From Hordeum vulgare subsp. vulgare (Eukaryota > Streptophyta > Magnoliopsida > Poales > Poaceae): DNA of 64,000 nt. A model generated the notes under the pieces. It did not search any database, was not told the DNA's origin, and was given only the letters and a program-made list of their open reading frames with translations. This document shows, in pieces, positions 34,953 to 44,046 of the stretch (the stretch's first letter is position 1; each line of letters opens with the position of its first letter). The position numbers were made by a program, and so were the translations under genes. The DNA is taken from assembly GCF_904849725.1 (NCBI RefSeq), contig NC_058522.1:458058844-458122843 (forward strand), read 5' to 3'.

Positions 34953-35645
34953 CTTCATTTGTTATTTTTAATGCATTTACTGATTATTTTCAGCTATAAG
35001 ACCATGAAATTGTAAAGCATTTGAAATGAACTCTCAAAAGGTTCCAAGTTGGCATGATATCATCATTTCACCCACATAGCATGTGCAAGAAAGTAGAGAG
35101 GCTGACGGCAAAAACTGGATGCACTTCGTGTACAAAACGGACAATCTCCTTCGAAGTATGAGGGTTTAATAAGTAAGCTCGTGTGTTACAAAGGGATTTA
35201 AATTTTTTTAAAGTTATTTGAACCCCCTTGTTTTTCTGTGTTCAAAATGCACCATTCAAAGCCACATCATCAATTTACAACCCTTTCTCACTTCATTTGT
35301 TATTTTTAATGCATTTATTGATTATTTTCAGCTAGAAGACCATGAAATTGAAAAGCATTTGAAATGAACTGTGAAAAGGTTCCAAGTTGGCATGGTATCA
35401 TCATTTCACCCACATAGTACGTGCAAGAAAGTAGAGAGGCTTACGGCAAAAACTGGATGCACTTCGTGTACAAAACGGACAATCTCCTTCGAAGTATGAG
35501 GGTTTCATACGGAAACTCGTCTGTTACAAAGGGATTTCAAATTTTTTTTAACTTATTTGAACCCCCTTGTTTTTCTGTGTTAAAAATGCACCATTCAAAG
35601 CTGTAAGACCATGAAGTTAAAAAGCATTTGAAATGAACTCTGAAA
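34953..35645. repeat. 338-bp tandem duplication in CACTA (two copies plus a partial third)
   Basis: The block starting CTTCATTTGTTATTTTTAAT at 34953 recurs at 35291. Its inner part, with CCATGAA...AAAGCATTTGAAATGAAC, starts a third time near 35604. Copies differ at a few percent of sites. Confidence 0.85.
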
Positions 35646-35753
35646 CGAAAGTACAGACATAGTTTTCGAGAGCATTAAAACCAAAGTACATACATAGTTC
35701 TCATTGAACAACATATAGCTCTCCAGAGCATCTAATTAAATCATACATTGAAA

Positions 35754-36201
35754 CTATGTAAAACATTTCAATGTAAAAATAGATGCAATCATAACCGCAA
35801 CCAAGGTAACAACTGATCCAACTGCATAATGATACCAAGCCTCGGTATGAATGGCATATTTTCTAATCTTTTTAATCTTCAACCGCATTGCATCCATCTT
35901 GATCTTGTGATCATCGACGACATCCGCAGCATGCAACTCCAATATCATCTTCTCCTCCTCAATTTTTCTTATTTTTTCCTTCAAGTAATTGTTTTCTTCT
36001 TCAACTAAATTTAACCTCTCGACAATAGGGTCGGTAGGAATTTCTGGTTCAACAACCTCCTAGATAAATAAAATCTATGTCACATTGGTCGGCATAATTG
36101 TCATAAACAATAAATGAACCAAATAATTATGAAAAGATAATATATACCACATCTGAATCACAGACAGGACGAGGGCCGACGGGGGCGGATACCAAAACCA
36201 T
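35754..36201 (-). CDS. CACTA small coiled-coil / membrane-anchored protein (two exons)
   Basis: Model: exon 1 is 36201-36148 (ATG, 18 codons, donor GTATAT), exon 2 is 36059-35754 (acceptor TAG, 101 codons and stop), giving 119 residues. The exon 1 product is short and Pro-rich; exon 2 starts EVVEPEIPTDPIVERLNLVE, followed by a long Glu/Lys/Leu heptad region (about residues 40-95) and a C-terminal hydrophobic helix AVGSVVTLVAVMIASIF just before the end, i.e. a tail anchor. The reading frame and both splice sites are intact, unlike everything else in this element. It lies near the presumed 5' end. I recognise the type from other Triticeae CACTA elements. Its function is unknown; a structural or membrane-targeting accessory role is speculation. 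Confidence 0.6.
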
Positions 36202-37226
36202 CGCACTATATAATAACAAGGAATAATAAAAGTAAGAAAATTAGACAAGTATCTATCTGAAGTCAGATTTTTTTTTCTTTCAGAAAGAAGATAAGAACAA
36301 GAGGCTCACCACGGTGGTGCCGGCGACGATATCGGCGCGGGCGATCGACGGCGGTGAAGACGGGGCGGGGATGGGGCGTGACGGACCGCTAAATCTAGAC
36401 AAATCTCGTTGAAAATGGAGCTCGGAGGTCGAGTTTCGAGAGGAGAAAGCTTAACTAGTGTGGCTCGGGCATTTCATCGAACACCTCATGTGCATAGGAG
36501 GTGAACTAGAGCACCCAAATGCCCTCCCCTCGCCGGCTTGACAAAAACAGAACACCGTGGAGTGCTCTGCCGCGGCGGTGGGTATATGTAGGCAAGTTAT
36601 TTGTCCCGGTTCAAGCCACGAACCGGGACCAATGGTTGTGGGCCAGCAGCGAGGACCATTGGTCCCGGTTCGTGGCTCGAACCGGGACAAATGGTTACAC
36701 ACGAACCGGGACCAATGCCCACGAGGCCCCGTCCGGCCCCCTCGGCTCACGAACCGGGTCTAATACCCCCCATTGGTCCCGGTTCTTCAAACCGGGACCA
36801 ATGCCCACGAGGCCCCGGCCGGCCCCCTGGGCTCACGAACCGGGTCTAATACCCCCCATTGGTCCCGGTTGTTGAAGAACCGGGACTAATGGGCTGGCCA
36901 GGGCCGAAACGATAGCCCTGTTTTCTACTAGTGTGCATTACCTGCTGGTAGGCGACGAACTTGACCGGCACGGCGCCATCGGGAGCGCCGGAGAGCAGCT
37001 CGGAGAGCGGGATGTGGACCTCGCCGACGTCGCGGTTGTCGAGGGCGCGCTCGGCGCGGAGCAGCACGTGGAAGGAGCCCGCGGCGTTGGCCGGCACGTT
37101 GAACCTGACCGTGGCGTTCCAGGTCGGGTTGCGGCCGCCGGAGCGGTCGGTGGCGACGCGCTGGCGGGAGCGCGGGTCGCCCGAGAATGAGACGACCGCG
37201 TACAACTCGCTGGACGTATCAACCAT

Positions 37227-37639
37227 CTCCTAGACATCACGCGCTGCCATTTTCCTTGACGTTGTGTACTATCGATCTCCACGACTTTGTATCCCGACGA
37301 TCACCTTGGTGTCTCGTGCTGTCGATCTCCTCGGCATTGCGTGCTACCCGTTACCCGACACCACACGCGAGGGCGAGCACCCACGGGGGGCTGCGCTGTC
37401 GCGCACAGGCGTGCACAAGCACCTGCGGCGAACTGCGCTGGGACACGGAAGCATCCGCGGCACGAGGGTGAGCTGGACCGGCACGTGCAGACATGGACGA
37501 GCGCCGATGAAGAGCTGCAGTGACAAGTGACAACGAGGACTTGCAGCGGCGCACAACCATGGGCGAACACCGGCGACGACTTGCGGTTTATCTGACAGAC
37601 GTGGGTAAGCTAGCAGGCATCAGTGAGGTATGACGGCAA
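37227..37639. other. Pack-MULE interior outside the recognised gene fragment
   Basis: GC-rich, with short overlapping ORFs on both strands and no recognisable domain. It may be a second captured fragment of unknown origin. Confidence 0.4.
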
Positions 37640-38265
37640 GCAAGCCCGGCGACGGGGGGCGAATGCAAAAAACAGCCACTCTAGGTGACGGGTGGGTCCC
37701 CTCTGACGCGCGGGGCCAGGATGACGTGGAATACGGGGGAAGTACGCGGTACGTGCGGGTCGTGTATTGCCGGGACTGAAGTTTCATCCTGAGGGACGGT
37801 ATTGACGATGTATTTTCGTATACCGGAACCGTATTAAAGCACTTTGCAACTACAGGAACTGAATTGGACAGCACGAGCGACTACGAGAACTAAGAGGGTG
37901 TTTGGATCACTAGAGACTAGAGACTAGAGACTAGTAGTAGTCACCTTTAGTTAGTAAACCTCCAAACACCCCTGACTAATGGGTGACTAAAACTAGTTTA
38001 GTCCCTAGTCACCCCACCCCCAACTAAAAGTGACTAAAGTCTCTTCTCCAATTAATTGGCGGGTCCATCCTGTTGCAGGCTCATCCTCCCATGCTGGCAC
38101 GCCAATGGAAGGCAGAGAAATGAGAATAATTTAATACAAAGACATTTAATGCTGACTAATAGTAGTCACCTTCCAAACAGGGCCTGACTAAAAACTTCTA
38201 GTCTGACTACTACTAGTTACATGACTAGAGAGTATCCAAACACCCTCTAAAGGTGCAATTATCTC
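37640..38265 (-). repeat. Right terminal inverted repeat of the Pack-MULE, split by a MITE
   Basis: Inverse of 30296-30558. A Tourist MITE (37894-38247) lies 18 bases inside the outer end. Confidence 0.85.
37894..38247. mobile_element. Tourist-type MITE, 354 bp
   Basis: Ends GAGGGTGTTTGGAT and ATCCAAACACCCTC are perfect 14-base inverted repeats, flanked by TAA on both sides (37891-37893, 38248-38250), the PIF/Harbinger target duplication. Excising it restores alignment of the two MULE terminal repeats. Confidence 0.92.
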
Positions 38266-38274
38266 GTGAATTGA

Positions 38275-38690
38275 CAAGGCGGTGGGCAGGGCTCGTGCGA
38301 TCCCCTCATCACGCCTGCCTGCGCTGCGCTTTCCAGATCACCTTCACTCCCTCTCATGGACACGGGCATGATCCCGGATCTGTTGGTTGGTTCTGTAGTA
38401 GTAGTAGTACTGCCTTGCACGCACCCAGGCCCAGATCACCTCCACAGCGCCACTGTGCAACGCAACTTTGCTGGACTGTCAGTGCAAAAGTCGGGGAATC
38501 ACTTGTCACCTGCGTTTGTCCCGCGAGCGCACGAGAGAACGAGAATCGCCAAGTGACGGTGGATGCATCCACCAGCTGTTGCTGTTCCGTTCTCCTTTTT
38601 CACTTCGGCCATCTTTTCCCGTGGTACTATACCTGCTGCGTGCCGAGATAGAAGCCGTGTCTGGATACAAGAATATCACTATATCAGAGC
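38275..38690. other. Intergenic, no feature recognised
   Basis: No supported coding region or repeat end. Confidence 0.5.
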
Positions 38691-41250
38691 ATGTCCAACA
38701 CAGCCGTTAAATTAGCCGCGCCCTCAAAAAGATCGGTAATATAGCGTCCACGGATGAATGTAGCACTACAGCTGCCGCGTAAAAACGCCACATGCGGTAA
38801 AAAATAGTGCGTTGAAAAAAGCATCATCATCAATGATTTATTTAAAGCGTCCGCTCTAGCGTGTTGGACAAACGAATCTCGCACGTGAAACACGAACCGT
38901 CATTGAACTGCTCCAGCTATGCCCGCCTTCACACCATCCCGTGCCTCCGTCAACGGAATTTCTACAATGGACGACCATGCCAACATCCTTGCAACCCCTC
39001 CGTATGCTCGCGATCAATCTGCTTTCGCCGCCTCCACCGCTGCAAACCCTTACGCGAGGATGACCTCCAGCTTCGCCGTTGGCGGAGCACCGGCTCCAAG
39101 CAACGGTCTCGCGCACGGCCTTTTCATGGCGCACCGGACGAACACGTAGGGTGGCTTCGCGCCACCTCCTGGCGCGCAGTCACGGAGCTCCGTCTCCAAA
39201 CGACCGACGGCGGCGGCAACGACGGTGCCATCGGCGGCGAGCCAAAAGAAGAAGAAAATGGCGGCGAGAAAGAAACCACAGCGCCTCCGTCCCCGCCACC
39301 GCCGGAAGCCGGAAGCGCCCGAGGACTCGCAATTTGGGCGCCGACGGCCGAACGCGCAAGTGGTGTTCGATGAAATGCCCGCAGGTAAGATATTTTTTTT
39401 TTATTATTATTATTGCTAGAAATGTGTGCATATGAATAGCTTGATTTATTTTTCTTTACCATACCTTGTAATTTCAATGATGACGCATATTTGTCAACTA
39501 TGGATGTTGGCTCCAACAATTCTTGTTGGTCTCAAACCAATGAAGTGCATCAAGATGATCGTGAATATGAAGTGGATGAGGAGGGTGAGAGTATGATTGA
39601 TGCACCGAGAGGAAGGACATGCAACTACACCGTGGACTAAGACATCTTGCTATGCAAAGACATGGTTGAATGTGTTTGTGGATGCCACAATTGCGAGTGA
39701 CCAAACTAGAAATACATATTGATTTAGAATGAAGGAGTATTTTGATGCAAAAGACAAGAGTGAAATTGAGCGCCGATAGATCTCTTCGTTCCTGGTGGTC
39801 GACTATCAAGAGAGATTGACAAAGATGGTCCGCGGCAATGACGTCGGTTGACAAGATAAACCCAAGTGACACTGATGGTAGAGATAGGTTAGCGTCATTT
39901 CTTTATGTTCCATGTTCATGCTTCATCCTTTTGTGTTTCAAGTGATAACTTGTTCTTTTGTGTTGTAGCACAATATTGCACAAAGCTTGCTTTAAGGAGA
40001 ATAAAAGAAGAACAGAAAATGCAAGGGTAAAAGAGGTAGATAATTTGTGTTTCCCCATTGGTATGAAGTATTGAAGGATGAGGAGAAATGGAAAAACGTG
40101 ATGATGATGAGGAGGAGGAGACCAAGAAAGGCAATGTTGATGCGATGGTCTTAGATGATGATGAGGAGGAGGCATCAAGTGATGACACCAAGAGAAGTCC
40201 TACACCAAACTCGGTTGCCTGCTTCAAACTAAAAAGATCAAATGGAAAAGCGAAAGAAAAGAAGAAGAAGAAGAAGGACAGAGGTGATGACATAAATAAT
40301 GCTATGGAGGCTAGAAGCAAATGAGGAGAGGAAGGTGGTAAGGAGCCAAGAGTCGGTGGCCGATGAGAGGAGGTTGGCAGTCGAGGAGAGGAGGGCGGCG
40401 ACCGAGGAGTGGATGGTGACCTTAAAGAAGAAGAAATTGATCATGGAGGAGCAAGCTAGATTGTTCGAATATGAGAAACGCCTATTCTTCATGGACACAT
40501 CTAACTTCGATGATAGGCAAAAGGAGTACATCAACCTTTGTCGTGATCAACTCTTGGTCCCAAAAAAATGATGGGCATGGGATGCATGGAAGCTATCATG
40601 GGAGGCTTCAGAGGCATGGGAGCTACCATGTGAGGCTTCGGAGGCATGGGAGATATCATGGGAGGCTTGGGAGCTATCATGGGAGACATGAGAGCTATCA
40701 TGGGCGGCATGAAAGGCATGAGAGGCATGGGAGCACCTACGGAAAGCATGGGTGGCTTGAGAGTTACCATGGGATACATGAGTTTTGGGTCTCTCAAAAG
40801 GCATGGGATCAGCTCACATGATGCCTCACATGCCTATGGAGATAGTGCGAACAAAGTCCAAGATTCCAATGACATTGAGGTGCTTGAAGATGATGAAGAG
40901 GAGAAAAAAAGGAGGAGGACGGGAAGAAATAAGAGGAGGACGAAGAGAAGCAAGAAGATGAAGCATGATTCTTGATTTTTCATTCATTTGTGTGAACTTA
41001 TTTATCATGAACTTGCTTGTGGTTAGATGATTTTAAACCATGCCATGAATTTGAACTGTGCTATGTTGCTCAACTCATGATTTTGCAAACTTATATGTGT
41101 TGTTTCAATTGTCAGAAATTGATATGTGTTGTTTCATATCTATGAAGCTACGGCTGGGCGGGCGCATTGTATTTGACCGCGTGTGCTAAAGCGCTACATC
41201 GGAGCGCTAAGTTTTACAGCGTCTGGAAAATGTAGCACAGGTTCGCACAT
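38690..41250 (+). mobile_element. Decayed PIF/Harbinger-type element (limits approximate)
   Basis: Left border carries AGAGCATGTCCAACACAGCC, resembling AGAGCATCTCCAACAGCC, an end I associate with grass Harbinger-like repeats. The right border is unclear (41150-41340). The interior is the ORF below. No DDE transposase was found, so this is a single-ORF or non-autonomous copy. Confidence 0.45.
38967..40976 (+). pseudogene. MYB/SANT-like, NAM-associated-domain protein (Harbinger ORF1-like), broken
   Basis: Homology in pieces on the plus strand. ATGGACGACCATGCC at 38967 starts an N-terminal low-complexity exon up to a donor near 39385. A second exon from about 39479 contains TMDVGSNNS, DEEGESMIDAPRGR and the start of a MYB-like domain, followed by at least six stops and frame changes (39639-39860). 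The C-terminal NAM-associated-type coiled coil is open in 40299-40571 (SQESVADERRLAVEERRAAT, FDDRQKEYINLCRDQL). In Harbinger transposons such proteins help the transposase bind DNA; many plant copies are annotated under unrelated names. Downstream, 40571-40800 encodes a Met/Gly-rich near-repeat (GAIMGDMRAIMGGMKGMRGM), then an acidic-basic tail ending KKMKHDS. Not functional. Confidence 0.6.
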
Positions 41251-41747
41251 GCTAGAATGCTATTTCGGCATTGAAAAAAAATTAGTGTGTTGCGCCACCG
41301 CACGTTTGTCGAAGATTCTCTTAGGGCATATCCTACGGTAACATGCAAATTTTCTCTTATATCCGTCATGGATAGGAGACCAGACTGCATAGACGTATGC
41401 GGGAGAACAACATTCAAATGCTAGCCGCAAATATTTTGATAACAACTCGAATCAACCGAACAAAATTCGTGCAAGCACGACCGAATTTCATGCAAACATG
41501 TGTGGAGTTCATACAAATACGACAAATTTCGTTACATTTTGAACATTTAGAAAGAAAGACCCGCTCCTAAACATATCCTACGACGGAAGTGACCGGCCCG
41601 TGTCGCCCCACATCCATCGCCTCCACGAGCACCGGTGATAAGACTGATGAAGAGAAGGTGCGGTTTCCCGCCAGGAAGAGTAGAACACGGGAGACAGACA
41701 GACCCACATGAGACACCAGGCTTTGTCGCTTCCCGTTGCTTACTCAT
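41251..41747 (-). mobile_element. Left part of the transposon interrupted by the Copia element
   Basis: Continues 50671-51900 across the Copia insertion: both sides abut the CTTTG duplication, and the minus-strand ORF reading to 50671 resumes at 41747 for a short Ser/Trp-rich tail before stops. Superfamily unknown. Confidence 0.4.
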
Positions 41748-41752
41748 CTTTG

Positions 41753-43578
41753 TGTTGGGGAACGTCGCATGGGAAACAAAAATTTTCCTACGCGCACGAA
41801 GACCTATCATGGTGATGTCCATCTACGAGAGGGGATGAGTGATCTACATACCCTTGTAGATCGTACAACAGAAGCGTTAGAGAACGCGGTTGATGTAGTG
41901 GAACGTCCTCACGTCCCTCGATCCGCCCCGCGAACAATCCCGCGATCAGTCCCACGATCTAGTACCGAACGGACGACACCTCCGCGTTCAGCACACGTAC
42001 AGCTCGACGATGATCTCGGCCTTCTTGATCCAGCAAGAGAGATGGAGAGGTAGAAGAGTTCTCCGGCAGCGTGACGGCGCTCCGGAGGTTGGTGATGACC
42101 TTGTCTCAGCAGGGCTCCGCCCGAGCTCCGCAGAAACGCGATCTAGAGGAAAAACCGTGGAGGTATGTGGCCGGGCTGCCGTGGAAAAGTCGTCTCAAAT
42201 CAGCCCTAAAACCTCCGTATATATAGGTGGGAGGGAGGGGACCTTGCCTTGGGGCTCAAGGAGCCCCAAGGGGGTCGGCCGAGCCAAGGGGGGAAGACCC
42301 CCCCCAAACCGAGTTGGACTTGGTTTGGAGGGAGGGAGTCCTTCCCTTCCTTCCCACCTCCTTTTTTTTTCTTTTCTCTTGATTTTCTCTTCTTGGCGCA
42401 TAGGGCCCTTTTGGGTTGTCCCACCAGCCCACTAAGGGATGGTGTGCCACCCTCAAGGCCTATGGGCTTCCCCGGGGTGGGTTGCCCCCCCCCCCCCCCC
42501 CCCGGTGAACTCCCGGAACCCATTCGTCATTCCCGGTACATTCCCGGTAACTCCGAAAACCTTCCGGTAATCAAATGAGGTCATCCTATATATCAATCTT
42601 CGTTTTCGGACCATTCCGGAAACCCTCGTGACGTCCGTGATCTCATCCGGGACTCCGAACAACATTCGGTAACCAACCATATAACTCTAATACGCATAAA
42701 ACAACGTCGAACCTTAAGTGTGCAGACCCTGCGGGTTCGAGAACTATGCAGACATGACCCGAGAGACTCCTCGGTCAATATCAAATAGCGGGACCTGGAT
42801 GCCCATATTGGATCCTACATATTCTACGAAGATCTTATCGTTTGAACCTCAGTGCCAAGGATTCATATAATCCCGTATGTCATTCCCTTTGTCCTTCGGT
42901 ATGTTACTTGCCCGAGATTTGATCGTCAGTATCCATATACCTATTTCAATCTCGTTTACCGGCAAGTCTCTTTACTCGTTCCGTAATACAAGATCCCGCA
43001 ACTTACATTAAGTTACATTGCTTGCAAGGCTTGTGTGTGATGTTGCATTACCGAGTGGGCCCCGAGATACCTCTCCGTCACACGGAGTGACAAATCCCAG
43101 TCTCGATCCATACTAACTCAACTAACACCTTCGGAGACACCTGTAGAGCATCTTTATAGTCACCCAGTTACGTTGCGACGTTTGATACACACAAAGCATT
43201 CCTCCGGTGTCAGTGAGTTATATGATCTCATGGTCATAGGAATAAATACTTGACACGCAGAAAACAGTAGCAACAAAATGACACGATCAACATGCTACGT
43301 CTATTAGTTTGGGTCTAGTCCATCACGTGATTCTCCTAATGACATGATCCAGTTATCAAGCAACAACACCTTGTTCATAATCAGAAGACACTGACTATCT
43401 TTGATCAACTGGCTAGCCAACTAGAGGCTTGCTAGGGACAGTGTTTTGTCTATGTATCCACACATGTAAATGAGTCTTCATTCAATACAATTATAGCATG
43501 GATAATAAACGATTATCTTGATACAAGAATTATAATAATAACTATATTTATTCTTGCCTCTAGGGCATAATTCCAACA
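41753..43578 (-). repeat. 3' LTR of the complete Copia element
   Basis: 1826 bases; plus-strand reading TGTTGGGGAACG to ATTCCAACA. Contains a run of 19 C at 42485-42503. Confidence 0.96.
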
Positions 43579-43592
43579 GTCTCCCACTTGCA
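43579..43592 (-). other. Polypurine tract of the complete Copia element
   Basis: Minus-strand GCAAGTGGGAGAC abuts the 3' LTR. Confidence 0.8.
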
Positions 43593-43630
43593 CTAGAGTC
43601 AATAATCTAGCCCTCACATCATCATGTGAA

Positions 43631-44046
43631 TTACATTGTAATAAATCTAACACCCATACAGTTCTGGTGTTGATCATGCTTTGGCCGTGGAAGAGGTTTA
43701 GTCAGCGGGTCTGCTACATTCAGATCCGTGTGCACTTTGCATATATTTACGTCCTGTCCCTCGACGTAGTCGCGGATGAGGTTGAAGCGTCGTTTGATGT
43801 GTCTGGTCTTCTTGTGAAACCGTGGTTCCTTTGCTAAGGCAATGGCACCCGTGTTGTCACAGAACAAGGTTATTGGATTCAGTGCGCTTGGCACCACTCC
43901 AAGATCCGTCATGAACTGCTTCATCCAGACACCCTCCTTAGCCGCCTCCGAGGCAGCCATGTACTCCGCTTCACATGTAGAATCTGCTACGACGCTTTGC
44001 TTGGAACTGCACCAGCTTACCGCACCCCCATTAAGAATAAATACGT
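43631..44046 (-). pseudogene. RNase H C-terminal part of Copia pol, out of frame
   Basis: Continues pol in a different frame from 44017-46812. It carries the RNase H motifs DSTCEAEYMAASEAAKE and LFCDNTGAIALAKEP and the conserved end VADPLTKPLP. A single-base loss near 44045-44055 separates it from the rest of pol. Without it, template RNA degradation and completion of cDNA would fail. Confidence 0.82.

Larger units (their letters stand above)
31654..36934 (-). mobile_element. CACTA (En/Spm-type) DNA transposon, 5.3 kb, transposase-less
   Basis: Ends CACTAGTAGAAAA and TTTTCTACTAGTG are inverted; TGC flanks both sides (31651-31653, 36935-36937), the 3-bp duplication of CACTA elements. Sub-terminal regions carry many copies of the CCGGTTCG/CGAACCGG-type motif (31675-31860 and 36595-36890; an internal set at 34250-34320), the binding-site arrays expected for a CACTA transposase. 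Interior genes read right to left: a small two-exon protein (36201-35754) and a Ulp1-like remnant (33204-32258). The TNP2-like transposase core between them is absent, so movement would need a helper. Confidence 0.92.
30560..37226 (-). pseudogene. Captured fragment of an SRC2-like C2-domain gene
   Basis: Read on the minus strand in three blocks. 37226-36938 encodes most of a C2 domain (LYAVVSFSGDPRSRQRVATD, GGRNPTWNATVRF, VLLRAERALDNRDVGEVHIP), lacking the first beta strands. 31650-31302 encodes a Pro/Tyr-rich region with near-repeats of about 20 residues around GYPPAGKTGEPSTAYPAPA. 30710-30560 encodes a tail repeating HGYGYPPQQ. This order (C2, then Gly/Tyr/Pro-rich tail) is that of plant SRC2-type proteins, calcium/lipid-binding proteins linked to cold response. 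The blocks are separated by a CACTA element and a solo LTR; the linker after the C2 domain is missing, the frame differs across the CACTA site, and a TAG interrupts the Pro-rich block near 31362. The fragment lies wholly between MULE terminal repeats, so it is a captured copy, not the resident gene. Confidence 0.72.
30296..38265. mobile_element. Pack-MULE (Mutator-like element) carrying a host gene fragment
   Basis: Long terminal inverted repeats: the left end, starting AGATAATTGCACCTTTAG after one base, aligns for about 260 bases with the reverse complement of the right end (roughly 85 percent by eye). Both ends are flanked by the 9-mer GTGAATTGA (30287-30295 and 38266-38274), the duplication length typical of Mutator. 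There is no transposase. The interior is a fragment of an SRC2-like gene. Removing the three later insertions (CACTA, solo LTR, Tourist MITE) leaves an element of about 1.7 kb. Confidence 0.88.

Noticed and set aside
39498..39872. 124-codon minus-strand ORF
   Set aside because: Antisense to the Harbinger ORF1-like pseudogene.
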